From positions 30,988,737-31,052,736 of the forward strand of contig NC_037594.1 of NCBI RefSeq assembly GCF_003073045.1: 64,000 nt of DNA, given 5' to 3'. A program made the translations under genes and the position numbers. The DNA comes from Pomacea canaliculata. Taxonomy: Eukaryota; Mollusca; Gastropoda; Architaenioglossa; Ampullariidae. Shown piece after piece: positions 11,966 to 22,804 of the stretch (position 1 is its first letter; each line of letters begins with the position of its first letter). The notes beneath the pieces were generated by a model. The model worked only from the letters and a program-made list of their open reading frames with translations, ran no database searches and was not told where the DNA came from.

Positions 11966-14900
11966 TTACCCCTGTGGGACACCGGGGTATGCTTGCCTAG
12001 CAAGCATTGTAAGAATAGGGTCCCTGCCATCCAGCCAGGCATGTCGTAAGAGGCGACTAAGGTGGACACCTCACCTAGAGGTAAAATAGGTTGTGTAGGG
12101 CTAACAACCCCACCATTGTAAAAAAAAAATCATGTTACAGAAACTAAAACCAGAGAACTCGTCACAGATGGCGGAGGTAATGAAGCACACCAGGAGACTA
12201 GGACTAATGACGGACGACAGCCAAACCGAAAGGAGCTGGCGCCCCGACAGCGGATTTACTTTAAGCCGATGGCAAAACTTGAGGGTGGGTGTGCTGGAAC
12301 GTGCATGACCTTTGTACCAGACTCGGCAGGATGCCTCCATTAGTAAAGGACGTTTGACAACTACAACTTGGACATCCTGGGAGGTCAGTGAGGTCAGATG
12401 GACCGGCACGGGAAAGAGGAGACTAGCGTCAGGACATACCATCTTGTTCTCAGGAAGATCAGACGCTCAGCACTCTGAAGGAGTAGCTCTACTCCTCAAC
12501 AAGAAAACAGAAAAGGCCACTGCTGGAATGGAAGCCTTATGGACCCAGGCTTTTGAGAGCAAGATTCCATTCAAAGTACACCAAGCTGACAGTGCTAGCT
12601 TGCTATGCACCAACAATGACTCTGAGGCAGAAGACAAGGATGCTTTTTACGATCAGCTCCAGGCAGCCTCAGAAAGCGTTCCAGCCCACGACATTGTTGC
12701 TCATCATCGGCGATCTCAATGCCAAGGTGGGAAGTGACAACACCTGCAGGGAGCATGTCATGGGCAAACATGGAATCGGAAACCATCAACGACAACGGAG
12801 AGAGACTGGCAGACTTTTGTGAAGAAAACAACCTACTGATTGGAGGCACACTCTTCCCACACAAAGACATCCACAAGGCAACGTGGACATCACCAGATGG
12901 GATCACAAAGAACCAGATAGACCATGTCATCATCAACCGAAAATGGAGGAGCTCACTTCAAGATGTTAGAGCCTACAGAGGAGCAGACATTGCCAGTGAC
13001 CACACTCTTGTGATAGCCACAGTTTCTCTGAAGCTGCGTCGATCACGAGGAAAACAGACACGTCAGCAGAGAGTGGACTCCGGCAAACTGAAAAATCCAG
13101 CCACGGAAAGGGCCTTTGCTATGGAAGTAAAGAACAGGTTCCAGGCACTAGGAGAGCAACAAGAGATGACCTTAGACGACTTCAATCGAGTCTTACAGGA
13201 ATCAGGAGAGAAAATACTGGGTTTCCAACGGAAAAAGAAAGAACAGTGGATCAGAGAAGAGACATGGAAGAAGATAGAAGAGAGAAAGTCAGCCAAGCAA
13301 AGAATCAACAGCACCAGATCTGAACGCCTGAAGGAACAACACAGACAAAGATACGCAAAACTGAACAAAGAGGTGAAGAGGATGACAAGAACCGACAAAA
13401 GATACCACATAGAGAAACTGGCAGATGAAGCAGAAAATGCAGCAAGTAAAAATGACCTGAAGACACTGTACAAGATAAACAAACAGCTAAACAACGGGTT
13501 TAAGAACAGTGATGTGCCAGTGAAAGACGTGAACGGTAATGTCATCGAGGGAGAGGCAGGAAAACTACAGCGCTGGAGGGAGCATTTTGAGTCAGTTCTG
13601 AACAGACCAGATCCCCCTCAGCTTGCAGACATCCAGCCAGCAGCTATAGACCTTGACATCTGCACAGACCCGCCAAGCCTGGAAGAAGTGACAGCAGCAG
13701 TCAAGACAATGAAGAGCGGCAAAGCACCAGGGGCAGATGGAATAACAGCAGAGATGTTGAAAGCAGACGTGAATGTGACAGCTCCAAGCTGACTGAAATC
13801 TTCAGGCAAATTTGGGAATCAGGGCAGGTCCCTGTTGCGTGGAAGACAGGGCTCATCTTCAAGTTACCCAAGAAAGGAGATCTTGGAGACTGCAATAATT
13901 GGAGGGGCATAACACTTCTTTCCCTCACCAGCAAGGTCTTCAGCAAGATTGTTTTGTCAAGACTGACGGCAACTCTTGAGAAAGACCTCCGACCACAGCA
14001 AGCAGGATTTCGCCCTGGGCGATCCTGCTCCGAACACATCTTCATTCTGCGACAGATTCTGGAGCAGTGCAACGAGTGGAACACACCGCTGTACATCAAT
14101 TTCATCGACCTGGAGAAGGCTTTTGACAGCATCCACCGCGAGTCCTTATGGAAGATCCTGAGGCATTACGGAGTCCCTGCAAAACTTGTTCAGGTCATTG
14201 CAATGCTGTACAGCGACTTCAAATCCCAGGTTTGTCTGTGACACGGAGCTCACAGACCCCTTCAACGTCAGTACCGGGGTGAAGCAGGGCTGCATTCTGT
14301 CGCCGTTCCTCTTCATCCTGGCCATGGACTGGATCATGAAGACTTCCACGACAGCGAGAGGAGAGGGCTCAGATGGACCATGACTATGACAGCAACAACA
14401 GCACTGGAAGACTTAGACTTTGCTGATGACATTGCCCTGTTGTCACACCGCCACCAAGACATGCAGGAAAAACAAAGGCCTTCTCAGAAACAGCTGGAAA
14501 CCTTGGCTTGAAGGTCAGCACAAAAAAGACTAACAGTATGAGAGTGAACGCCAGAGTCCAAGACAGCATCAAACTAAATGGAAAAGAGATTGAGGAAGTT
14601 GACAGTTTCACCTATCTTGGGTCCAAAATGTCAAACACTGGGGATGCGGAGGTAGAGATTCGAGCCCGACTGGCGAAAGCCAGTCAGGCCTTTGCCTCAC
14701 TCAGGAGCACATGGAAGACAAAAAACATCTGTAAGAAGATCAAGCTGAGAATCTTCAAGTCAAATGTGATCAGCACCCTCCTTTACGGATCAGAATCTTG
14801 GAAGATGACCAAAACCATCAGTAACAAGCTTGACGTCTTCCAAAACAGATGCCTCAGGCGCATACTTAACATCTTTTGGCCAAACACCATCACCAACGAA

Positions 14901-15214
14901 GAACTCCACCGAAGAACTGAAACCGAGTCCATCACCACGCAGGTTCAACGAAGGCGTTGGCGATGGATTGGACATGTGCTCCGCCAGCAGACAGCAGACC
15001 TTTCCAGAGTCGCCCTACGATGGACTCCAGACGGCCGAAGAAAACGAGGCCGCCCAAAGGAAACTTGGAGAAGAACAGTGGAAAGGGAGATGAAAGGAAA
15101 GGGCTGGACATGGGGTCACCTAGAGCGGGTTTCAGCCGATCGACATCGGTGGCGGACTCTGGTTGAGGCCTTATGTGCAACCTGATGCACGAAGAGGAAT
15201 AGATAGATAGATAG
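11965..15214 (+). mobile_element. RTE-like LINE (endonuclease + reverse transcriptase), inactivated
   Basis: Non-LTR retrotransposon. After a 5' leader come an AP-like endonuclease (VSEVRWTGTGKRRLASGHT near 12390; GDLNAKVG near 12709; SDHTLV near 12995) and a reverse transcriptase (SGKAPGADGITAEML near 13715; AGFRPGRSCSEHIF near 14002; KQGCILSPFLF near 14283; FADD at 14419-14430). A C-terminal region open from 14508 to 15185 includes RRRWRWIGHVLRQQTADLSR. The element ends in an (ATAG)n tail at 15200-15214, the short tandem tail typical of RTE. The body is close to full length, but the endonuclease and the reverse transcriptase are broken by several frameshifts, for example after 13792 and near 14240 and 14380. 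The protein resembles entries named 'craniofacial development protein 2-like', which derive from RTE elements. Clade naming is from remembered motifs. Confidence 0.85.
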
Positions 15215-15391
15215 CCTAATATTGTAACTAGCAGTTTTTTTAAACTTTTGTAACAGAACACACTTCCCAAGTTATAATTGCCCATTAGGGTTAATAAAGT
15301 TGGACATTTGTCATTGTTAACTACTAAAGACATTGTATGACTTATGTGTGTTATGTATGTGAAAAACGTAAAACGCGTATGCAACCATGTG

Positions 15392-15740
15392 TCATATAAC
15401 GTTATATGCATATGCTCTAGTACTACATGGCTCTTGAAAAATCTTCAGTCCCAGGAAAATTTCTGGCTCCCACCCATGAAATAGACAAATTGTACTGATC
15501 CAACGAAGTTCAAGGTAGGCATTTCTGCAGACATGAGAAATATGCTGATGAAAAGTCAAATGCTGATCAAGAATGACACCCAAGCTGCGAACAAAGGAAT
15601 ATATGAGCCGTTTATAGCCAGAGACAAAGAAAGAAAAGGATGACAGAAATTTCTTTGGACAAGTAGCAGTTCAGTCTTATCATCGTTCAGTTGCAGTCTG
15701 TTCTGAAGCATTCAGGACTTTACATCATCTTTACATTTCT
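15392..15740 (-). mobile_element. CR1/L2-like LINE fragment, mid reverse-transcriptase region
   Basis: On the minus strand, MGVILDQHLTFHQHISHVC and YLELRWISTI match the block that follows the catalytic YADD in CR1/L2-type reverse transcriptases. Recognisable similarity fades below about 15485 and above about 15740. The next expected block (TKTLICAFVLSR) is missing here but is found at the edge of the fragment at 9.1 kb in the same orientation. Confidence 0.6.
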
Positions 15741-17785
15741 GTATCCCTGTCAGTAGTCCAGGATTATTCAGTTATTCCTCATAAAAAATAAAAATCTAAT
15801 TGTATGAGTAGATATTTTCGTAACTGTTCTAGAACATTGCTTTCTACCTGGCAGACAATTAACTATTTTAAAATACTTGCATAATTCTCAAATTTTTTTT
15901 TTTGTCTCGATTCCACTACAAATTTATTGCCTTTGGATTTTACAAGTGGTCCACAAAGAATGTAAATAAAAATACCGGTCTCTACTCCTCCTGCACATTG
16001 TCTGCCATCGTGAGTCTGCTGTGAGAGGTATCAACCAACTTGTCCTTTGGTTATGTACAAAATAAGACCACGATGTGAAAGCACACAGTATTTTCAGAAC
16101 ATTTGTTTTCAGGAATATGCTAAGAAGGCATGTCTAACTGAAAATGGGCAAAAACTGTGTTAGTCATGCAGCACTTGAAAGTACAAATTATGCTGAATCT
16201 TGTTTGGTTAAATTGAAGATGTCAATACAGGGCATCTTTTCAAAATAAACACAATTTGAGATCCCCATGTCTTGGAACACAGCAAAAAATCATTACATTG
16301 TGCTGTACAAAATGCATGCGCAGTGTTGTGCTGGATTTTACATTTCAGTGAAGCACATGAAGGGTTGAGTAAGATTTTATTTCAAGAAACAAATCATTCT
16401 TTAAAATATTACTAATTTAACAGAAAAATGGCATTTTAAAACTGCATTGTCAAATAGGTTTTTCATCCACTCTGCATACACATCTATCCTTACATACCAA
16501 TTATGAATACCATTAGGAACCTTACCCACGAAATATTTTATAATACTTGACAAATTGTACTAGAGGATAAATGCTTGCAAATTACCTTACAGAACGACTT
16601 ACAAGGCATATCAGGCATAAAATGCTTTGTCACATTTATGCCACTAGATTTATATAATTTCACTATTGCATGAAGTTCCTTTTGTCCCAATTGGGTGGCT
16701 ACTACGCTCTGTACAAAGTTATTGGTCTTCCATTCCATGAAGGAAATTCAAACTGCAATGTGGGTTGATGGATTTTTTTTTTACTCAGTTTCTTTATGGA
16801 AACAACAACATTAGGTTTTAAAAAGATAATTTTTCTTCAGTATACCTCTGCTTTAGATTCTGTTTTATTCAATAGTATTTATAAGTTTAAAAATATTAAT
16901 GCTTTCAATATGAAAGGATTTACAGCAGCAGTTTTTAGTCTGCACATCAAACATTATGTCATATATACATCATCGTATATATATGCCATCTTCTCTGCCA
17001 CAGAGTAAAATAGGGTCACCTTAATTTCTATTTTCTTCTAAAGAGCATTTGCTACCTTTTTCAAACACAAAGTGAAAAGATTTTTTTTAACCCACAGTTT
17101 GATGATTAATTCCAAGGCACGAATTTCTTTAAACAAGCTATTTTTATGATCAAGTATAAAATTGTTAAACTGAACAAAGTGGATATACTATACCGATGGG
17201 ATTCAACTACAAAGTCTGATGGTAATGAATAACGCAATATATATATATATACTCTTAACATGGTTATATTTATTATTATCAAGGTAAACAGAATGGAAAG
17301 AACAAATTTGTGCAGGCCACATTCAACATGCCCACATTTAGACTGGCTATGTTCATGTCTAGTTTGCTAGTTGCAGTTTTGGAGTTAAGATTCTTCATAC
17401 CAGGCATGTATATAAAGCCCACACACATCTACAACATGGTCTTAAATTAGATTGTAATGGTCTCATCAAAGTATTGATATCATACAGAAGGCAGAGAATT
17501 CAGTATCACAATTAGACTTTGTGGAAAGACTTCATGCTGAGATTCTCTTTCTGTTGCAGTTCTTAGCTTCACTCTTGGTAAACACACCCAGACATGTACT
17601 TTGGAGCGTGCGCGCACATACACACACACAATTTAAACTTGCTCTCTCACATACAGAATCGGCCACAGTTTGAGAGTGTGAGTGAAAGATAATGCAAGAG
17701 ATCAAAAAGACATAAAAAAAAAAACTGTCTTTTTTGTCCACCAATGTCACGTTGGCTGTGATACACCCAAGTTCTGCACAGAACT
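15741..17785. other. AT-rich stretch downstream of the aminotransferase copy
   Basis: No ORF with recognisable content. A T-run at about 16771-16782 reads as poly(A) on the minus strand and might mark the 3' end of the retrocopy upstream of it. No canonical AATAAA immediately precedes it on that strand, so this is uncertain. A short (TA)n run lies near 17239-17252. Confidence 0.4.
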
Positions 17786-18895
17786 TTACTGACGATACCG
17801 AGCCATGAAGTCCTTCATGAACTGGACCAAAACTAATGTCTCATCCACTGTAACAGCATTATACAGTGATACTCGAATGCCACCCACAGATCTATGGCCT
17901 TTAAGAGAAATGAGTTTTGCATTTTCTGCCTCTTGAATAAATTTCTTCTCCAAAGCCTCATCACCCTGAGCTGATCCAATCCGGAAGGGAATATTCATGC
18001 GGCTTCGGCAACCCTTGTCCAGAGGGCATACATAAAAACCATTTGAGCAGTCAATGACATCATAAACTGCAGAAGACTTTTTGATGGCCCATTCTTCCAT
18101 TTTTGCTACACCACCTTGCTCCAAAATCCACTCAAAGACAAGGCCCATGATGTAGATGCTGTAAGTTGGTGGCGTGTTATACAGTGAGTTGTTTCCAACC
18201 TGAACCTGGAACTCAAAGATGATAGGACAGATGGGCAATGCCTTCCCAATCAGATCTTCACGAATAATGACCAAAGTGACACCAGCACAACCAATGTTCT
18301 TTTGTGCACCAGCAAATATAGCACCAAACTTGGACACATCAATGTCACGTGTCAGGATATTTGAAGACATGTCTGCAATCAGGGGAACACCACAGAATTC
18401 TGGAATATGTTGGAATTCCACACCATGTATTGTCTCATTGGCACAGTAGTAAAGATAAGATGCTTCTGGGTTAAGAGTCCAGGTGCTTGGGTCTGGGATG
18501 TCTGTGTACTTCTTGGTTTTTGGAAGCACAAGGTTGACTTTGCCATATTTTGCTGCTTCCTGGGCTGCTTTGGCTGACCAGCTGCCTGTGACAACATAGT
18601 CAGCAGACATGCTCGGTTTCAGGGCCAAAAGATTGAGAGGGAGGGCTGAGAATTGTCCAGTTCCACCACCTTGCAGGAATATCACCTTGTAATTGTTAGG
18701 GATGTTCAGCAGTTTTCAGAGATTGTTTTCTGCACCTGTCAAAATTTTTGTGAAGTCTGATGACCTATGGCTGAGTTCCATGACACTGACACCCGTATTT
18801 TTGTAGTTAACCATTTCTTTCTGGGCTTGTGCAAGTACCGACGCTGGTAGTTTTGCTGGACCTGGTGAAAAATTGATGACTGGAGTGGAATCCAT
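17786..18895 (-). pseudogene. PSAT1: Phosphoserine aminotransferase, intronless full-length copy with one stop
   Basis: PSAT converts 3-phosphohydroxypyruvate and glutamate to phosphoserine in serine synthesis, using PLP. The 1110-bp frame runs from ATG ([17 protein letters not shown]) to a stop, 370 codons with the stop, the same length as the human enzyme (370 residues) to within one residue. The PLP-lysine motif GAQKN, the KVIFLQGGG block and the C-terminal [18 protein letters not shown] are present. There are no introns and no indels. One in-frame TGA (18716-18718) stands where relatives have arginine before the LL(N/A)(I/V)P block, consistent with CGA to TGA. This looks like a processed copy: very young, or still under selection apart from the stop. 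An internal start downstream would give a protein of about 300 residues lacking the N-terminal arm. It lies directly downstream of the zinc-finger ORF on the same strand. Confidence 0.88.
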
Positions 18896-18923
18896 TTTAA
18901 GGCCTCAAAATTTCTCAAATTTA

Positions 18924-19140
18924 TTTGTGTGTGATTTGCTATCACTAGATATCTGCACCATGCTGTTGCCCAAATCTCTAGATAAGCTGGTGCAAGCTGG
19001 TGAATCCTCTGGTGCATTTGTGTGTGATTTGCTATCACTAGATATCTGCACCATGCTGTTTGCCCAAATCTCTAGATAAGCTGGTGCAAGCTGGTGAATC
19101 CTCTGGTACATTTGTGTGTGATTTGCTATCACTAGATATC
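18924..19140 (-). repeat. 93-bp (31-residue) tandem repeat between zinc-finger ORF and PSAT copy
   Basis: A unit encoding QISSDSKSHTN-PEDSPACT-SRDLGNSMV repeats with starts near 18924, 19017 and 19111, offsets of 93 and 94 bp. The extra base falls in the unit read as GKQHGADI rather than GNSMVQI. Part of the unit (SRDLGNSMV-ISSD) also forms the 114-bp array inside the zinc-finger ORF, so both arrays have a common source. Confidence 0.9.
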
Positions 19141-20915
19141 TGCAGACATTTTTGCCTATGTTTTGACAAACTTTTGGACCAACGGAAAACTTCTCCGCAT
19201 GTGGAGCACTCAAACAGTCTTTGCTCATGAATAGTTGACATGTGATATTTTAGACTGCGTCTTGATGAAAACACTTTTTGACATTCTTCACAAGAAACCT
19301 CTACCTTCCCTTCTTCAACAAAATTTTTCTTCCGCTTCATGCATTTTAAAAGATGAATTGGCAAACTTGCCTGACGAGGAAAGGACTTATTACAAAGACG
19401 ACACACATGTTCTCTAACTGTACCTCCAATATTATGTTGTTCGCTTCTGTGGCGCCGAAGTGATCGATTACTTTTGTAAGACATGGGGCACTCCTTACAT
19501 TTGTAGACTCTGGCAGAAAGGTTCTTTTCCTGGTCACATGCAAATCTCTGGTGTAAGGAAAGTCCCTCTTGAGATGTGCAGCACCTGCCACACTGTGAAC
19601 ACTGAAAAACAGGCTTGTCATGTGCAGTTCCAAGATGTTTTATATAATTATTTTTGCCTGCAACACTCACTTCACACAAGTAACACTGATGGTTTTTGTC
19701 AAAGCCTTTTTCTTTGCCTTTTCTGCTATTGGAACACTCACTCAAAGTTTTGGTGTTTGCATCACCATTATGTACATCATCTGATGCACATTTATTTTCT
19801 GCCTCAGAGAGACCTTTTTTGCCATCTGCATATATTTCATTCCTAGATGGATATACCTCCACCCCTCCATTCTGATCATCATCTAAATCTCCAGAGACAT
19901 TCACATGACAAACATCCATGTCTATTGATTTATGTTTTCTGTTCTTTTTTTTAACAGCATGGCCCTGTTCTTGTTCACTGTCTGCACATGATTCATTTTC
20001 GTTCAACACTTTTAACTTGTATTTGTCTTTTCTGTGCTCTGTGCAAGCTGGTGAATCCCCTGGTACATTTGTGTGTGATTTGCTATAACTAGATATCAGC
20101 ACCATGCTGTTGCCCAAATCTCTAGATACGTGCACATCACAAACATCAATGTCTTGCGATCTAGGCCTTTTCTTCTTTCTTTTTTTCCTCTGTTCTTGAT
20201 CACTAGATATCAGCACCATGCTGTTGCCCAAATCTCTAGATACGTGCACATCACAAACATCAATGTCTTGCGATCTAGGCCTTTTCTTCTTTCTTTTTTT
20301 CCTCTGTTCTTGATCACTAGATATCAGCACCATGCTGTTGCCCAAATCTCTAGATACGTGCACATCACAAACATCCATGTCTTGTGATCTAGGCCTTTTC
20401 TTCTTTCTTTTTTTCCTCTGTTCTTGATCACTAGATATCAGCACCATGCTGTTGCCAAAATCTCTAGATACGTGCACATCACAAACATCCATGTCTTGCG
20501 ATCTAGGCCTTTTCTTCTTTCTTTTTTTCCTCTGTTCTTGATCACTAGATATCAGCACCATGCTGTTGCCCAAATCTCTAGATACGTGCACATCACAAAC
20601 ATCCATGTCTTGCGATCTAGGCCTTTTTTTCCTCTGTTCTTGATCACTGTGTGCATGTACTTCACTTTCATCAAACCCCTGTAACTTGGATTTCTTTTGT
20701 TCTTCTATGGTCTGCTTGTTTTTAGATGAACATTCATTTACATGATCCTCAGCTACATCTATGTAACTTTCATATGATGACAGTAAATTGTGATTTTTCT
20801 TTTTCTTTCTTTTTGTTTTTTCAATGTCGAGACCTTGTGGTGAAGCAAAAAGATCCATACTTGAAGTTGAAAAAGGCTGTGTTGATATCCTGTCCTTATC
20901 TTGAGAATTAATCAT
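19038..20915 (-). CDS. C2H2/C2HC zinc-finger protein with internal repeat array
   Basis: Single open frame of 625 residues, probably nuclear and nucleic-acid binding. The N-terminus has a basic patch (KTKRKKKKNH, about residues 34-43). Residues about 82-276 hold a 38-residue repeat array whose units carry RKKRKKKRPRSQD, resembling nuclear-localisation signals. About residues 408-588 carry six fingers. Fingers 1, 3 and 5 are C2H2 (for example CKECPMSYKSNRSLRRHRSEQH by spacing C-x2-C-x12-H-x4-H). Fingers 2, 4 and 6 end in cysteine (C2HC). The tail reads LQISSDSKSHTNVPEDSP, which belongs to the 31-residue repeat, and the frame ends through a one-base shift within that repeat. A good 3' splice site lies 38 bp upstream of the ATG, so a 5' noncoding exon is likely and this would be a host gene rather than a retrocopy. 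Family member not identified. Confidence 0.75.
   Translation of the reverse strand: MINSQDKDRISTQPFSTSSMDLFASPQGLDIEKTKRKKKKNHNLLSSYESYIDVAEDHVNECSSKNKQTIEEQKKSKLQGFDESEVHAHSDQEQRKKRPRSQDMDVCDVHVSRDLGNSMVLISSDQEQRKKRKKKRPRSQDMDVCDVHVSRDFGNSMVLISSDQEQRKKRKKKRPRSQDMDVCDVHVSRDLGNSMVLISSDQEQRKKRKKKRPRSQDIDVCDVHVSRDLGNSMVLISSDQEQRKKRKKKRPRSQDIDVCDVHVSRDLGNSMVLISSYSKSHTNVPGDSPACTEHRKDKYKLKVLNENESCADSEQEQGHAVKKKNRKHKSIDMDVCHVNVSGDLDDDQNGGVEVYPSRNEIYADGKKGLSEAENKCASDDVHNGDANTKTLSECSNSRKGKEKGFDKNHQCYLCEVSVAGKNNYIKHLGTAHDKPVFQCSQCGRCCTSQEGLSLHQRFACDQEKNLSARVYKCKECPMSYKSNRSLRRHRSEQHNIGGTVREHVCRLCNKSFPRQASLPIHLLKCMKRKKNFVEEGKVEVSCEECQKVFSSRRSLKYHMSTIHEQRLFECSTCGEVFRWSKSLSKHRQKCLQISSDSKSHTNVPEDSPACTSLSRDLGKQHGADI
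20087..20670 (-). repeat. 114-bp in-frame tandem repeat array
   Basis: Units begin at 20201, 20315, 20429 and 20543 with an exact 114-bp spacing, plus partial units at both ends (from about 20087). Each encodes SRDLGNSMVLISSDQEQ followed by RKKRKKKRPRSQD and DVCDVHV. The units are nearly identical, differing by a few bases, so the array is young or homogenised. Being a multiple of three, it keeps the zinc-finger frame open. Confidence 0.95.
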
Positions 20916-20952
20916 TCTGCTGTAGTTGCTACTTTGTAGTTCTGCTTCTTAT

Positions 20953-20966
20953 CTGCAAGTAAAAGC
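20953..20966 (-). other. Putative 3' splice site upstream of zinc-finger start codon
   Basis: On the minus strand, gcttttacttgcag precedes ATAAGAAGCAG, a pyrimidine-rich tract with a CAG acceptor 38 bp before the ATG at 20915. It suggests a noncoding first exon further right (above 21 kb), which I could not locate. Confidence 0.45.
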
Positions 20967-22800
20967 ACCGTTATAAAAACTGCAGTTTATGAAACATAAA
21001 CATCAAAACTGCTATTAAAATACTTTAGAAACCAAATGAATATGAAGACTGCAATGCCCTGTATGACTTACCTCACTATTAGTAATAATTCAAGTGATTA
21101 CTTAAGGATTGATTTAACAACAAAGTCAATAATGACAAGCAATTATGTTATAATTTTTAAAATATCATTTTAAAACACTCCGTATGAGTGTCATGAACCA
21201 GCCTTGTTCAAGGCCAGAAAAACAGGGCCGAAACTGGTAATAAAACTTTAAAGAGGAGCAGCGGTCGCCCTGGGGCGATACCAGACATTTAGTTGGATGA
21301 AAGGGGTAAGAATATTTATCTCCCCTGGCATTAACTGAGCCTGTGAATTGCGGCCGCTTACGTAAGGGGGGCCCGCAGTAATCGCTTCAGGGGTACGTCC
21401 ATTAATTAGGACCGATATACTTAGCTCGGAGAACAGTGTTTGTTTTCGTTGCCACTGACTGGACACCAGTGCTGAATGAGGGAGCTAGACGGGTGTCACG
21501 ACAGTTGGAGGCTGATGTGGCCAACTCTGAGAAAGAGGTAGAGATAGAGCCAGGTATCCGGAGTAAAGCGCAGGGGGATGTGGTCACTTTAGTCAAAGGT
21601 CGATAGCGTCAGAGCAAGTTAAATGCGGTTAAGAGGGTCACGTGGTCTAATAGTATATAGGCTAGGACAGAGCGGTAGTTGAGGCTTTTCCCTCGTGTTC
21701 CAGCAGAGACGTTGCTATCTGAGTGATTTTCAGTCGCAGGCAGCAGGTCTGAGAAAAGGAAACCTGTTCTGTTTAGAATGTATCACTACCTTTTGGCACT
21801 TGTGGTTTGGTTGTATAGAGTGGAGAGAGTGTGGTGAAAATAAGAAGCTGGTTCTCCCATACGACAAGCGAAGGAGCCAACCGTGTTCCGGCAGCAAGAA
21901 GTGTGAGGCAGCAGCTGGCAGACCCCACAGCGCCACTGGTCAAGTTGTGGTGGTCTTCAGAGAACAGCAGACTAATCATCTCTACTGTTTAGAATTGTCA
22001 CTGCCGTCCATTTCCAGGGGCAACTGTTGTGGAGCAGCAACAGGGAACCTTCGAGAAGGCAAGGCGTTTGCAGTCAGTTGTGCTCATCTCCAAGTAAACG
22101 AGGGCAAGGTGGCCAAGTGGTGCTAGCAGTTCCAGTGCAAAGGAACAGTTTGTGTTTTGGGGCCCTGTCAGATTCCGAGACTGTGAACTGTAGGTCAGGA
22201 ATGGACCGTGTGACTGGACGTATGCATATTGACATAAGACCTAGTTATTTTCCATATTTACTACTCTGTAACTCTCAATTTCCTGACCTGATGCCGGGTT
22301 GCTTTAAGTAGTTAGATGCATGTTTGATTTCATATCAACCTAGTTTTGCTCTTCTTTTTTTAATAATAATTTTATATGTTTACAACTGTTTTGTTGGTTG
22401 TGTTTGCACAAGCGGGTGAAAGTGTTACTAGTGCGTACGCATGTGGATGTGCAAATAGGCAGGTGAGGGGGTGTGAGAGGGCGAAAGTCGGGTGAAGTGT
22501 CCCCTTTCCCCTCGGGAGAGTTAGGCCCGTCCTCCTCCCCGCCTCGTTTGTCACAATGAGTTATCTATGAATCGTCACAATATATAAAGATTACAACACA
22601 TACTCAGGTATTTTCCCAAACTAATTCATTAAATATAAAAATACAAATACATTTATTTACAATTTCACACAGCATGAATAAAGATTTATATATGAGGTTA
22701 TAAAATAGATAGTATGAAACAAACAGACCAACTCAAGGACATCCACACACTCTGTGACATTAACCTGACAATAAAATAATAACATTGGTTATGCTGAGTG
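20967..22800. other. Intergenic stretch without recognised gene
   Basis: Base composition shifts to GC-richer sequence at about 21.2-22.2 kb, and a TATATAGG-like sequence occurs near 21654. ORFs here are short and carry no motif I know. Possible promoter or mobile-element sequence, but I cannot assign it. Confidence 0.4.
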
Positions 22801-22804
22801 TCTG

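Noticed and set aside
13063-14132. Minus-strand ORFs of 160 and 143 codons
   Set aside because: They lie antisense to the RTE-like LINE ORF and have no independent support.
20130-20684. Plus-strand ORFs with FLLSFFPLFLITRYQHHAV repeats
   Set aside because: Antisense reading of the 114-bp repeat array in the zinc-finger gene.
21181-22570. Possible LTR-type or promoter-like region with a TATATAGG sequence
   Set aside because: I could not find paired terminal repeats, a primer-binding site or coding domains, so no element is called.
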